Below the pieces are notes generated by a model. The model saw only the letters and a list, made by a program, of their open reading frames with translations. It made no database searches and was not told where the DNA came from. The position numbers were made by a program, and so were the translations under genes. From contig DAOUMS010000001.1 of NCBI GenBank assembly GCA_034409565.1, forward strand, positions 1-64,000: 64,000 nt of DNA, read 5' to 3'. Of the stretch, positions 18,429 through 27,577 are shown piece after piece; positions within the stretch are counted from its first letter, which is position 1, and every line of letters starts with the position of its first letter. Source of the stretch: E44-bin89 sp034409565. GTDB taxonomy: Bacteria; Chloroflexota; Dehalococcoidia; Dehalococcoidales; RBG-16-60-22.

Positions 18429-18602
18429 TGTTGGCTTCTTTCCTTAAGTGCTTTCTTAAGTTATCATAACCAGATGTTTGTGTCCAGCGACCTGCCCCGC
18501 AAGCTATATTGCCCGTAGCTCTTGTCTGGTAGGTTGTATAATTCTGGAGGACAGTCCATAATATCAATTGCCATAAACCAGTTTATTTAGGAGGGTTCAG
18601 GC

Positions 18603-19364
18603 ATGAAAACAATTGACCTGTCGGGGAAAATCGCTATCGTCGTCGGCGGCAGTCAGGGGATTGGCTTTGCCATAGCCAGGGGCCTCGCTGAAGCCGGGGC
18701 TACTGTTGTCATTGCCAACCGCAAAATTGAGAAAGGGCAGAGTGCCGCTAAGTCCATAAGCGAGGACGGCTTCAAGGCGGTTGCCATTCCGGCTGACATC
18801 ACGGATAAGTCTTCGGTAGAATCGCTCATAGCCAGAGTGATGAGTGATTTCGGGCAGATAGATATCCTGGTCAACAGCGCCGGCGCCATGGTGAGAAAGC
18901 CGGCCGAGGATATCACGGAAGAGGACTGGGACCAGGTCATGAATATCAATTTGAAAGGTCTTTTCTTCTGCTGCCAGTTTGTCGGCCGGGAGATGATAAA
19001 GAGGCGAAGGGGGAGAATCGTCAATATTTCCTCCCTGCGTTCCCAGAAAATGGCGCCCAACCGTTCCGTTTATGCTGCATCGAAGGGAGGGGTTTCCAAC
19101 CTGACCCGGGCACTGGCGTATGAGTGGGGGAAATACAACGTCACCGTCAACGCCGTTGCTCCCGGTACCATTATCACCGAGTTCAACCGGAAGCATTTTG
19201 AAGAACACCCCGAAGATTTGGCGGAGATAGTCAAGTCCATACCCAAAGGGAGGCCGGGTGACCCGTCAGATTGTATCAGTGCCGTCTTGTTTCTGGCCTC
19301 GGATGAGTCTGATTTTGTTACCGGACAGGCAATATTCGCCGATGGGGGCACGTCCATCTGCTGA
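18603..19364 (+). CDS. short-chain dehydrogenase/reductase (SDR)
   Basis: A classical SDR of 253 residues. The N-terminal GGSQGIGFAIARGLAEAGA binds the dinucleotide, NSAG marks strand 4, and the catalytic set is Ser in NISSL with VYAASKGG giving Tyr and Lys. The C-terminal DEGSDFVTGQ-like stretch, here DESDFVTGQAIFADGG, is typical. Position 2 of the first motif and the following NRKIEK suggest NADP(H), but this is weak. An AGGAGG site precedes the ATG. It diverges from acetoacetyl-CoA synthetase, so a 3-oxoacyl or 3-hydroxybutyrate-type substrate is plausible but unproven. Confidence 0.88.
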   Translation: MKTIDLSGKIAIVVGGSQGIGFAIARGLAEAGATVVIANRKIEKGQSAAKSISEDGFKAVAIPADITDKSSVESLIARVMSDFGQIDILVNSAGAMVRKPAEDITEEDWDQVMNINLKGLFFCCQFVGREMIKRRRGRIVNISSLRSQKMAPNRSVYAASKGGVSNLTRALAYEWGKYNVTVNAVAPGTIITEFNRKHFEEHPEDLAEIVKSIPKGRPGDPSDCISAVLFLASDESDFVTGQAIFADGGTSIC

Positions 19365-19389
19365 CGGGGGAAAGGGGAGTTACTTCAGT

Positions 19390-19680
19390 TCAGCCCTGGG
19401 GCCTGACCATGTCATTAAATTGCTTCTTAACCTGTTCCGGGGACAGACCAGTGATAACTATCAGCTTTCGCTTGCTGGTCAGCCCTTTTTCGATTTCAAG
19501 GCGGCTCCTGGCTATCTGAAGGACATCGCTGAGAAACCTTGTCAGTTCCTGGTTGGCTCTGCCCCTGACTGGCGGGGCGGCAATTTTAAAATGCCATACC
19601 CCGGCCTTTTCTCCCAGTACTTCGTTGCCCCGGGCGTTGGGCTGCACCTGTACCCAGATTTTCAACTTCTCAATAGCCAT
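19390..19680 (-). CDS. DUF167/YggU family protein
   Basis: A 96-residue single-domain protein of the YggU/DUF167 family. Family marks are KIWVQVQPNARGNEV near the N-terminus and IAAPPVRGRANQELTRFLSDVL, a nearly universal segment of the family. The function is unknown; eukaryotic and bacterial members are small cytoplasmic proteins. It lies between two plus-strand genes and is transcribed toward the SDR gene, with only about 25 bases between the two stops. Confidence 0.85.
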   Translation of the reverse strand: MAIEKLKIWVQVQPNARGNEVLGEKAGVWHFKIAAPPVRGRANQELTRFLSDVLQIARSRLEIEKGLTSKRKLIVITGLSPEQVKKQFNDMVRPQG

Positions 19681-19813
19681 TCTGGTGTTAGTTATTGTAA
19701 CACGGGATAGTTATATAATTCATATCGTGGCGCTCTTTAAATCCTAGAAATATCGTCTGACATTGGGCTATAATAGGGATTGTAGCTGTTCCATTTTTAT
19801 CTTTGATGGAGTG

Positions 19814-21001
19814 ATGGTATTGGATGCCAGCAAATTAAAGTCCATAGTTGTCGGTGAGATAGACAGGCATAGTGACGAGCTCAAAGACCTGAGTTTGAGA
19901 ATCCACAGCCATCCTGAGATTGCTTTCCAGGAGGAAAAGGCGGCTTCTTGGCTCACCGATTACCTGCGGGAAAAAAGTTTCACTGTTGAAAAAGGTATTT
20001 GCGGGCTGGCCACCGCCTTCCGGGCCGGTTACGGGAAGGGGAAACCGGTAATCGCCCTTCTGGCGGAATATGACGCATTGCCAAAGCTCGGTCATGCCTG
20101 CGGCCACAATATCATCGCCACCAGTGCCGTTGGTGCCGGAGTAGCCGCCAGGCTGGCGGTGGACGAGCTTGGGGGCACGGTGCAGGTAATGGGCACGCCG
20201 GCTGAGGAGATGTACGGGGGCAAGATTTATATGATAAAGAAGGGCGCTTTCAAGGGCGTGGACGCGGTGATGATGGTGCACCCGGCGGGACTGAACACGG
20301 CGACCACCAAATTTCTCGCTCTTGAGACGCTGGACGTGGAATTCTTCGGTAAGCCGGCCCATGCCGCCGCTAGGCCGGAAGCGGGCATTAATGCTCTAGA
20401 AGCACTGCTCATGTCCTTTGCCGGGGTAAATTCACTGCGGCAGCATATCAGGGACAGCGCTCGCATCCACGGCATTATCACCGATGGCGGCGAAGCGCCC
20501 AATATCGTGCCGGCGCACACCGCGGCACGTTTTATCGTCCGGGCGGCGGAGGACAGCTACCTGGATGAACTGAAAGGGAGGGTGTTGAACTGCTTTATTG
20601 GCGCCGCCATGACCACCGGAGCCCGACTGAAATACAGTTGGGGAGAAACACGCTACGCTCCCCTGCGCAATAACTTCACACTGGCCCGTATGTTCCGGAA
20701 AAACCTGCAGTCACTGGGCCGGCGGGTACATCTGGTCGACCCCAGAATAGGCATTGGCAGCAGCGATATCGGTAACGTCAGCCAGGTGGTGCCCAGCATT
20801 CACCCGTTAATTGCCATAGCCTCAGCACGGGCGGTTACTCATTCGCCTCAATTTGCCAGAACGGCGGCCTCGGCAGCGGGCACGCATGGCCTGCTTGATG
20901 CCGCCAAGGCGCTGGCGATGACTGTGGTGGACTTGATGGCGGAGCCGGCAATGCTGGACAGGGTTAAAGAGGAGTTTGCCCGAAATATAAAGTCGGCATA
21001 A
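19814..21001 (+). CDS. M20 family amidohydrolase/peptidase (AbgB/HipO-like)
   Basis: A zinc-dependent M20 metallopeptidase-like amidohydrolase of about 395 residues. The metal-binding strand ALLAEYDALPKLGHACGHN and the catalytic glutamates in GTPAEEMYGGK are clear; the lid domain begins near ALETLDVEFFGKPAHAA. It resembles the M20D group that includes p-aminobenzoyl-glutamate hydrolase subunits and aminoacylases. The start is uncertain: ATG 19814 is used here, but GGAG at 19808-19811 is better spaced for the in-frame TTG at 19820. A longer reading to 19763 lacks family similarity. plsX follows after 25 bases. Confidence 0.88.
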   Translation: MVLDASKLKSIVVGEIDRHSDELKDLSLRIHSHPEIAFQEEKAASWLTDYLREKSFTVEKGICGLATAFRAGYGKGKPVIALLAEYDALPKLGHACGHNIIATSAVGAGVAARLAVDELGGTVQVMGTPAEEMYGGKIYMIKKGAFKGVDAVMMVHPAGLNTATTKFLALETLDVEFFGKPAHAAARPEAGINALEALLMSFAGVNSLRQHIRDSARIHGIITDGGEAPNIVPAHTAARFIVRAAEDSYLDELKGRVLNCFIGAAMTTGARLKYSWGETRYAPLRNNFTLARMFRKNLQSLGRRVHLVDPRIGIGSSDIGNVSQVVPSIHPLIAIASARAVTHSPQFARTAASAAGTHGLLDAAKALAMTVVDLMAEPAMLDRVKEEFARNIKSA

Positions 21002-21026
21002 GGAAGCAGCCTTTTTGAGGGTATAA

Positions 21027-22043
21027 ATGATTATTGCTGTTGATGCTGCGGGCGGGGACTACGCGCCCCATGAAATCGTGAAAGGGGCGGTAAAGGCCGC
21101 CGACGAGTACGGCGTGAAGGTGGTGCTGGTGGGGAAGAAAAAAGTACTGCATGTGCTGGCAGGCCGCCACCTGAAAAAAAAGGTCATCAGAACTGTTGAG
21201 GCTAGCCAGGTCATTGGGCCTAACGAGTCTCCAATAAAGGCAATACGCGGCAAGCCGAACTCATCGATTGTTGTTGGCGTCAATCTGGTGAAGGAAGGGA
21301 AAGCGGATGCCTTTGTCTCCGCAGGCAATACCGGGGCGGTTTTTGGCGCCGCGCTGTTTGGACTGGGGAAGGTCAAGGGCATTGAGCGCCCCGCCATCGC
21401 CTGTATCATGGACATCACTCCCTCAACTCCAGCCCTGCTCATTGATGCCGGGGCCAATGTTGAGTGCCGCCCCAGCCATCTGGTTCAGTTTGCTGAGATG
21501 GGTGTTATCTTCAGCCAGCATGTGCTCGGCATCAGCGAGCCGCGGGTCGGTCTGCTCAGCAATGGTACGGAAGAGACGAAGGGAAGCCAGCTGGTTCAGG
21601 AAAGTTACAAACTCCTGAAAAAGGCAAAATATCTGAATTTTATCGGCAATATTGAAGGCCATGATATCTTAAAGGTGGTGGCTGATGTGGTCGTTACCGA
21701 TGGTTTTACCGGCAATATCGTGCTCAAGACCATCGAGGGTATGAGTGAAACGTTTCTGGGGTCGGCGCGGCAGCTCGGACAGGTCATTTCCAATGCCTAC
21801 CATTTCAGAGGGCGTGACCTGCTCCGCGACATCGGGCTCGGTTCCTGGGTCAACCGGATAGACTATCGGGAATACGGGGGCGCGTGCCTGTTGGGCGTGA
21901 ATGGAAATATCATCATCGCTCACGGGCGCAGTCAGGCCAAGACCATCAAGAACGCCATCGGTATTGCCAGACATATGGCGGCAGAAAACATAGCCGAAGT
22001 AATCAAGGAGGAAATTCATGAGCAAGACAGTGACAGTGACTGA
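21027..22043 (+). CDS. plsX: phosphate acyltransferase PlsX
   Basis: PlsX makes acyl-phosphate from acyl-ACP for phospholipid synthesis and acts at the inner face of the membrane. The 338-residue length is normal. Signatures include MIIAVDAAGGDYAPHEIVKGA at the N-terminus, SAGNTGAVFGAALFGLG, LIDAGANVECRPSHLVQFA and the C-terminal YGGACLLGVNG. It is usually followed by fab genes, but here it overlaps trxA by 26 bases, with the AAGGAGG of trxA inside the plsX reading frame. Acyl-phosphate is also the product expected from the FakA/FakB genes upstream. Confidence 0.95.
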   Translation: MIIAVDAAGGDYAPHEIVKGAVKAADEYGVKVVLVGKKKVLHVLAGRHLKKKVIRTVEASQVIGPNESPIKAIRGKPNSSIVVGVNLVKEGKADAFVSAGNTGAVFGAALFGLGKVKGIERPAIACIMDITPSTPALLIDAGANVECRPSHLVQFAEMGVIFSQHVLGISEPRVGLLSNGTEETKGSQLVQESYKLLKKAKYLNFIGNIEGHDILKVVADVVVTDGFTGNIVLKTIEGMSETFLGSARQLGQVISNAYHFRGRDLLRDIGLGSWVNRIDYREYGGACLLGVNGNIIIAHGRSQAKTIKNAIGIARHMAAENIAEVIKEEIHEQDSDSD

Positions 22044-22341
22044 CGGTAACTTCGACCAGATGGTATTGCAGTCGAAAACGCCGGTGCTGGTCGATTTCTG
22101 GGCAGAATGGTGTGGGCCCTGCCGTATGGTGGAGCCTATTGTTGAGGAGCTGGCCGGTGAGTATGAGGGCAAAGTCACCGTAGCTAGGCTGAATGTTGAT
22201 GAAAACCTGAAAACAGCCGGCCAGTACGGTATAATGAGCATCCCAACGCTGCTTCTATTCCGGGATGGGGCACCGATTTCGAACATCGTTGGCTTCAGGC
22301 CAAAAGCGGAACTCAAGCGGAGCATTGATGCTGTCCTTTAG
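22018..22341 (+). CDS. trxA: thioredoxin
   Basis: A 107-residue thioredoxin with the redox-active WCGPC motif in VDFWAEWCGPCRMVEP, the conserved Asp-like buried position and the cis-proline segment SIPTLLLF. It reduces protein disulfides in the cytoplasm. Its ATG lies 26 bases inside the end of plsX, and AAGGAGG is well placed upstream, so the overlap is real. The thioredoxin reductase gene follows, which makes a functional pair. Confidence 0.95.
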   Translation: MSKTVTVTDGNFDQMVLQSKTPVLVDFWAEWCGPCRMVEPIVEELAGEYEGKVTVARLNVDENLKTAGQYGIMSIPTLLLFRDGAPISNIVGFRPKAELKRSIDAVL

Positions 22342-22380
22342 TTAAAGGACGGCAAAGGCTGATTGTTCAGGAGGACAGGG

Positions 22381-23307
22381 TTGGCAAAGAGGCGAGAGTA
22401 TGAAGTCGTTATTATCGGGGGCGGTCCGGCGGGACTCACCGCTGGCATTTATGCGGCGCGGGCAAGATTGAAAAGCCTGCTCATTGAGAAAGGGGCCACG
22501 GGGGGCTGGATTATCAACGCCGGCGAGGTGGAGAACTACCCCGGCTTTCCCGACGGTGTCAAAGGCCTGGACCTGGCCGATGCCATGCAGCAGCAGGCAG
22601 CGAAGTTTGGCCTGGAGATATTGACCGCTGAGGTGGTCGGCCTTGAGCTGAAAGGCGAAGAGAAGGTGCTGCAAACAATTGAAGGCGACGTTACGGCCAG
22701 AGCGGTTATTGTCGCGGGCGGCTCGGACCGGGTCAAGCTGGGGGTACCCGGTGAGGATGAGTTCACCGGCCGTGGCGTGGCTTTCTGCGCCGTCTGTGAC
22801 GGCTATTTCTATCGGGATGTGCCGGTGGCGGTGGTGGGTGGCGGCAACGCCGCCATGAACGAGGCGCTGGAGCTCACCAAGTTCGCTTCCAAAGTCACCG
22901 TGATTCATCGTCGCGAGGAACTGCGCGCTACCAAAATCCTCCAGGAAAGGGCCTTCGCCGCGCCGAAGATAGAATTCCTGTGGAACACGGTGGTCGAGGC
23001 TGTTGAAGGGAAGGATACGGTGAAGAGGCTCAGGCTGAAAAATGTGAAGACCGGGGAAAAGTCCACCCTGGATATATCCGGTGTCTTTGTGGCCGTTGGT
23101 TTCCGGCCCAATACCGGTTATCTGAAAAAAGTGGTCACCCTGGAGAAAGACGGTACCATAATCACCAACGAAAAAATGGAGACCGATGTGCCCGGCATTT
23201 TCGCCGCCGGCGATATCAGGTCGGGCTCAATACGGCAGGTAGCTGGAGCGGTGGGGGATGGGGCGGTGGCCGCGATATATGCGGAGCATTACCTCGCTGG
23301 CAAATAA
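22381..23307 (+). CDS. trxB: thioredoxin reductase
   Basis: A 308-residue FAD- and NADPH-dependent reductase with EVVIIGGGPAGLTAGIYAARA (FAD site), the redox-active CAVCDG motif, VVGGGNAAMNEAL with HRREELRA (NADPH site with the arginines that favour NADPH), and GIFAAGDIR near the C-terminus. I set the start at the TTG 22381, since CAGGAGG ends 6 bases before it; an earlier in-frame TTG would place the ribosome site inside the gene. It is 39 bases after trxA. Confidence 0.94.
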   Translation: MAKRREYEVVIIGGGPAGLTAGIYAARARLKSLLIEKGATGGWIINAGEVENYPGFPDGVKGLDLADAMQQQAAKFGLEILTAEVVGLELKGEEKVLQTIEGDVTARAVIVAGGSDRVKLGVPGEDEFTGRGVAFCAVCDGYFYRDVPVAVVGGGNAAMNEALELTKFASKVTVIHRREELRATKILQERAFAAPKIEFLWNTVVEAVEGKDTVKRLRLKNVKTGEKSTLDISGVFVAVGFRPNTGYLKKVVTLEKDGTIITNEKMETDVPGIFAAGDIRSGSIRQVAGAVGDGAVAAIYAEHYLAGK

Positions 23308-23321
23308 ATTTTTATCTCTTC

Positions 23322-23351
23322 TTGGTGGGCAATTTTGGAGTAAAGTATAAT
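23322..23351 (+). promoter_or_regulatory. probable promoter for rplI-dnaB operon
   Basis: TTGGTG (23322-23327), 18-base spacer, TATAAT (23346-23351). Transcription would start near 23358, only about 13 bases before the rplI ATG, with the GGAG site inside that short leader. Confidence 0.55.
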
Positions 23352-23370
23352 GAGGGCAAGGAGTTAGCTG

Positions 23371-23991
23371 ATGAAGGTTGTTTTTGTTGAAGACGTGCCC
23401 GATGTGGCCGAGGCTGGAGAAATCAAGGAGGTGGCTGACGGCTACGGGCGCAATTACCTCATCCCTAAAAAGCTGGCGGTGCTGGCTGATGCCCGGGCAA
23501 CGCAAATAGTGGAAACACAGAAGAAGCGGAAGGCCCGGAGAGAGGCGGAGACCGAGGCGGAGATGCGGGAGCTGGCCAAGCAGCTGGAGGGGCTGGATAT
23601 AGTTATCACCGCCAAAGCGGGAAGCAAAGAAAGGCTCTATGGTTCCATCACCAATGCTGACATTGCCGATGAACTGAACAAAAGCGCCGGGCTGGTGGTT
23701 GATAAAAGAAAAATTGAGCTTGAGACACCCATCCACGAGATAGGTAACTACGAGATAGCCATCAGGCTGACCAAGGATATCATCCCCAGGCTCAAGCTCA
23801 GCGTCATTGAGGAGGCGGCAGAGGTCAAGGAGAAGAAAGAGAGCAAGGCGAAGAAGGAGAGCAAGGGGAAGAAAGAGAAGAAGGAAAAGAAAACTGCCAA
23901 GGCGGAGAAGAAAGAAGAAGCCGCTGCTGAAGAACAAGAGGAGAAAGTGACGGAAGAAGCCAAAGCTGAGTCCCAGGAGGAGACGGAGTAA
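23371..23991 (+). CDS. rplI: 50S ribosomal protein L9 with charged C-terminal tail
   Basis: L9 binds 23S rRNA at the base of the L1 stalk. Residues 1-148 make the full two-domain protein: MKVVFVEDVPDVAEAGEIKEV and GYGRNYLIPKKLAV are the classic N-domain signatures, followed by the connecting helix and C-domain. Residues 149-206 are an extra tail made almost only of Lys, Glu and Ala, low-complexity and probably disordered or a charged helix. The stop codon is directly followed by the dnaB start, the common rplI-dnaB arrangement. Confidence 0.95.
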   Translation: MKVVFVEDVPDVAEAGEIKEVADGYGRNYLIPKKLAVLADARATQIVETQKKRKARREAETEAEMRELAKQLEGLDIVITAKAGSKERLYGSITNADIADELNKSAGLVVDKRKIELETPIHEIGNYEIAIRLTKDIIPRLKLSVIEEAAEVKEKKESKAKKESKGKKEKKEKKTAKAEKKEEAAAEEQEEKVTEEAKAESQEETE

Positions 23992-25380
23992 GTGTCCAGC
24001 GACAGGTTGCCCCCCCATGACATTGATGCCGAGGAAGCCATCATCGGTTCGCTGCTCATTGATGGCGCGACCATCTATAAAATAGCCACCTTTTTGAACA
24101 AGGTGGACTTCTATCAGGAGCGGAACCAGTGGCTGTATGAGGCCTGCCTAGCGCTGTACGAACGCAATGATGCGATAAACCAGATTACCGTAGCCCAGGA
24201 ACTGGCCCGGCGGGACAGACTGGAGGCAGTTGGTGGCGCCGCCTTTCTGAGCCACCTGATTTCGGTATGTCCGACACCACTGGACATCGAACACTATGCC
24301 CAGATTGTCTATCGGCTCTCCGTTATGCGGGGCCTTATCAGCTCTGCCGACCAGATTGCCCGTGTCGGCTACGAGGCTGGTCCAGACGTCGCTACCAGTC
24401 TAGGCAAGGCGGAGGAAATTCTGTTCCGACTGCGCCACGGACATGGTGAGCGTGACTTCGTTCATATCCGCCAGGTTCTGGACAAGTATTTTGAGGCGGT
24501 CCCACCGCCAGAAGAAGAAGGGCGTGCTCGCGAGCAGGTGCCCTACGTGCTTTCCAACTTCGTCGGCCTGGACGAGTTCCTGGGCGGGTTTCAGCGCTCT
24601 GACCTGGTTATCATTGCCGGCCGCCCCAGCATGGGAAAGTCCAGCTTTGCCCTCAGTGTTGCCCGGAACGTGGCCGTAGAGCAGAAGGCGTGTGTGGCCC
24701 TGTTCAGCCTGGAAATGGCCAGAGAATCGATTGTCCTGCGTTTATTGGCCAGTGAATCCGGGGTGAACTCGCGTCGGGTCAGGTTCGGACTGCATACTGA
24801 AGACGAGGAAAGGCGTATCATGGAGGCCACCGGAGTCCTTTCCGAATCGGCCGTCTTCCTTGACGATTCTCCACAGTTGCGGGTGGTGGAAATGCGCAGC
24901 AAGGCTAGGCGGCTGTATTTTGAAAGAGGTGTGGACCTGATTATCGTTGATTACCTGCAGTTGATGGGGGGTGAGGGGCGGGGTGAAAACCGCGTTCAGG
25001 AAATCAGTTACATCTCCCGTTCCCTCAAGGCACTGGCCCGTGAGCTGAATGTGCCGGTAATCGCGGTATCGCAGCTCAGCCGGGCGGTGGAATGGCGTGC
25101 CTCGCACATTCCGCAACTGGCCGACCTCAGGGAAAGCGGCAGTATTGAGCAGGATGCTGATGTGGTGATATTCATCTACCGTGATGAGTACTATCACACC
25201 GAGGAAGAGTGGCAGCTGCAGCACCCTGACCGGGAATACCCGCGCGAGGAAGCTGATATCATTGTGGCCAAAAACCGGAATGGCCCCACTGGACAGATTA
25301 AGCTGCGCTTTCGCCACAACTTGGCCAAGTTCTACAGTTATGAATATCCAGTAAGTAGCGAAGAGCCGACGTTGCTATGA
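23992..25380 (+). CDS. dnaB: replicative DNA helicase DnaB
   Basis: A 462-residue hexameric fork helicase. The N-terminal domain (PPHDIDAEEAIIGSLLIDG) is followed by the RecA-like ATPase: GRPSMGKSSFAL (Walker A), FSLEMARESIVLRLLA, VDYLQLMGG (Walker B) and LSRAVEWR. It starts with GTG directly after the rplI stop. The dnaD-like and loader genes follow with a 4-base overlap, so helicase, primosome-type protein and loader are co-expressed. Confidence 0.96.
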   Translation: MSSDRLPPHDIDAEEAIIGSLLIDGATIYKIATFLNKVDFYQERNQWLYEACLALYERNDAINQITVAQELARRDRLEAVGGAAFLSHLISVCPTPLDIEHYAQIVYRLSVMRGLISSADQIARVGYEAGPDVATSLGKAEEILFRLRHGHGERDFVHIRQVLDKYFEAVPPPEEEGRAREQVPYVLSNFVGLDEFLGGFQRSDLVIIAGRPSMGKSSFALSVARNVAVEQKACVALFSLEMARESIVLRLLASESGVNSRRVRFGLHTEDEERRIMEATGVLSESAVFLDDSPQLRVVEMRSKARRLYFERGVDLIIVDYLQLMGGEGRGENRVQEISYISRSLKALARELNVPVIAVSQLSRAVEWRASHIPQLADLRESGSIEQDADVVIFIYRDEYYHTEEEWQLQHPDREYPREEADIIVAKNRNGPTGQIKLRFRHNLAKFYSYEYPVSSEEPTLL

Positions 25381-26087
25381 GCCAGTTCAGCGGATTTCCA
25401 GCCAGAATGGAGTTCACCCCCATCCCCAATTATTTCCTCAATGTCGTGCTGCCCCAGATAGGTGATGTCTGGGAGCTGAAGGCAACGCTGCATGTGCTGG
25501 CGGCGCTCTATCGGAAAAAGGGCTACCCCCGCTTTGTTAGCTACCATGAGTTGCTGGGGAATGATGGACTGATGCAGAGCCTGAAGGGGGGAGATGAGGC
25601 ACCAACGGAGTTGCTGCGCCGGGCGCTGCAGATGGCCAGCCAGCGGGGAACCTTCATTCATATGGCCCTGGAGGGAGACGGGTCAGCCGAAGACATTTAT
25701 CTGCTCAACACCGAAGCGGATCGTAAAGCGGCGGCTAAAATCGGAAACGGTGAACTCAAATTGAGCGGACTCAGAGTCGCGGAAAAGCCTCGCGCTGAGC
25801 TTGAGGAGCCGCCGGACATCTTTACCCTGTATGAGCAGAACATCGGTATGCTGACCCCGCTCATCGCCGACGAACTGCGGGAAGCCGAGAAATTGTACCC
25901 GGAGAGCTGGCTCCGAGACGCTATCAAGGAAGCGGTGGCGCTCAACAAGCGGAACATCCGCTATATCATGCGCATTCTGGAAAGGTGGTCGGTCCAAGGG
26001 AAGACTGATGGAACATATCAGCGAGTTTCTAAGACAGACCCGGATAAATACATCAAGGGAAAATACGGACACATGGTCCGACGTTGA
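25377..26087 (+). CDS. DnaD-domain replication protein
   Basis: A 236-residue protein with a DnaD-type C-terminal domain: residues about 145-205 include the conserved LTPLIADELREAEKLYP and WLRDAIKEAVALNKRNIRYIMRILERW, the YxxxNI-like signature of the DnaD/phage DnaD family. The N-terminal part resembles a winged helix involved in oligomerisation. In Firmicutes, DnaD acts with DnaB and DnaI to load the helicase. Here it overlaps dnaB by 4 bases (ATGA) and the loader gene by 80 bases, which points to the same role. Confidence 0.82.
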   Translation: MSQFSGFPARMEFTPIPNYFLNVVLPQIGDVWELKATLHVLAALYRKKGYPRFVSYHELLGNDGLMQSLKGGDEAPTELLRRALQMASQRGTFIHMALEGDGSAEDIYLLNTEADRKAAAKIGNGELKLSGLRVAEKPRAELEEPPDIFTLYEQNIGMLTPLIADELREAEKLYPESWLRDAIKEAVALNKRNIRYIMRILERWSVQGKTDGTYQRVSKTDPDKYIKGKYGHMVRR

Positions 26088-27408
26088 AGAAGCCCCTTCC
26101 CCGAGCGCTAACTGTCCTATCTGCCGGGGCGCTGGGGTGGTGCACCCGCTTTTACCGTCGGGTAAGCCGGATTTCAGCCGGGTGGTGCCCTGCCGGTGCC
26201 TGAAGAAGGGACTTGATGAAGGGCGTTTGGCTCGCCTGAAACGGTACAGTAACCTGGGGACACTCGCCCAGTTCACCTTCGAGAACTTGGAGCCGCAGGG
26301 GAGAAGCGGGAACCCGAAGAGCCAGGCGCAGTTCCAGCGGGTCTACGAGGCGGCCAGAGCGTTTGCGGCTGAGCCGGAAGGCTGGCTTGTCCTCGTTGGT
26401 CCCAGCGGCAGCGGTAAAACGCACTTGGCGGCCGCCATCGCCAACGAGCGCATCAAAAGCGGTTTTCCCGCTTTCTATATAACGACTCCCGACCTCCTTG
26501 ACCATCTGCGTTCCGCCTTCAATCCCGGCAGTGAAATTCCCTACGATGAGTTCTTTGACCAGGTACGCAATGCCCCGCTGCTGATTCTGGACGATTTCGG
26601 CGTTCAGACCAGCACGCCGTGGGCCAGGGAGAAACTCGACCAGTTGCTGACATATCGCTCTAACAGCAAAATGCCGACGGTCATCGTGCTCATTGTCTCG
26701 TTGGAACAGCTGGATGACAGGTTGCAGACCCGTCTCACTGCCCCCGAACTGAGCCAGGTCTGTGTGATTGAGGAAAAGCAGCCCGTTTCCCTGGACTATG
26801 CCTGGGGGCCGGAATTTGAGCTTCAGAAAAGCATGACCTTCGATAACTTCGACTGGCGGCGGGTCAACCTGCCGCCGGAGCAGCAGGAAAATCTGGAATC
26901 AGCGTACCGCCTGGCTTTTGAATTCGCTAAATCGCCGGATGGCTGGGTGGTTTTTATGGGGGACACCGGCTGTGGCAAGACCCACCTGGCCGCGGCCATC
27001 GTCAATTACCGTTATCAGGCAAGGAAGCCGGCGTTATTTATCGTGGTCTCCGAGTTTCTGGACCACCTGCGCTCAACGTTCAGCCCGGAGAGCAAGGTAT
27101 CCTATGACCAGGTATTTGAAAAGGTAAAAACGGCACCGTTGCTGGTGCTGGATGATTTTGGGGAACAGACCACCACCCCGTGGGTGAGGGAAAAGCTGTA
27201 CCAGGTAATTAACTACCGGTATAACTCGCGGCTGCCCACAGTCATTACCACACGCTACACCATAGAGAAAATCGACGAGAATATCGAGAGCTCGATAAGC
27301 TCACGTCTTATCGACCCCAAGCTCAGTACGCCGTGGAATATCAATGTGCCGGACTACCGGGGTGATAATGCCAGTCAGCGAAAAGCCTCCCGCCGGAGGA
27401 GCCGCTAG
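26008..27408 (+). CDS. tandem-domain DnaC/DnaI-like helicase loader ATPase
   Basis: A 466-residue protein holding two consecutive AAA+ ATPase domains of the DnaC/DnaI/IstB type. An N-terminal zinc-binding patch (Cys36, Cys39, Cys62, Cys64) is as in DnaI-like loaders. Domain 1 has Walker A GPSGSGKTH (131-139) and Walker B LLILDDFG; domain 2 has GDTGCGKTH (318-326) and LLVLDDFG. The copies are clearly duplicates (DLLDHLRSAFNPGSEIPYDEFF against EFLDHLRSTFSPESKVSYDQVF). Sensor 1 is ITTRYT in domain 2 but is lost in domain 1 (VIVLIVSL), so domain 1 may bind but hydrolyse ATP poorly. It overlaps the dnaD-like gene by 80 bases; no later in-frame ATG keeps the zinc patch. Confidence 0.85.
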   Translation: MEHISEFLRQTRINTSRENTDTWSDVEEAPSPSANCPICRGAGVVHPLLPSGKPDFSRVVPCRCLKKGLDEGRLARLKRYSNLGTLAQFTFENLEPQGRSGNPKSQAQFQRVYEAARAFAAEPEGWLVLVGPSGSGKTHLAAAIANERIKSGFPAFYITTPDLLDHLRSAFNPGSEIPYDEFFDQVRNAPLLILDDFGVQTSTPWAREKLDQLLTYRSNSKMPTVIVLIVSLEQLDDRLQTRLTAPELSQVCVIEEKQPVSLDYAWGPEFELQKSMTFDNFDWRRVNLPPEQQENLESAYRLAFEFAKSPDGWVVFMGDTGCGKTHLAAAIVNYRYQARKPALFIVVSEFLDHLRSTFSPESKVSYDQVFEKVKTAPLLVLDDFGEQTTTPWVREKLYQVINYRYNSRLPTVITTRYTIEKIDENIESSISSRLIDPKLSTPWNINVPDYRGDNASQRKASRRRSR

Positions 27409-27577
27409 GTTTTTCGGCGGCCTTCCGCGTTTGTTGCCTGATTGATTGTGCGCCATTTGCCGCAGTTCCCGGTTACATTTGGCAATAAAACAGGCGATAT
27501 GCCATATTATTCGGGGTATGGAAGATAAATCTTGAGAATTTCATGAAATACCCTGTACCATAAATTCGGAGAGAACC

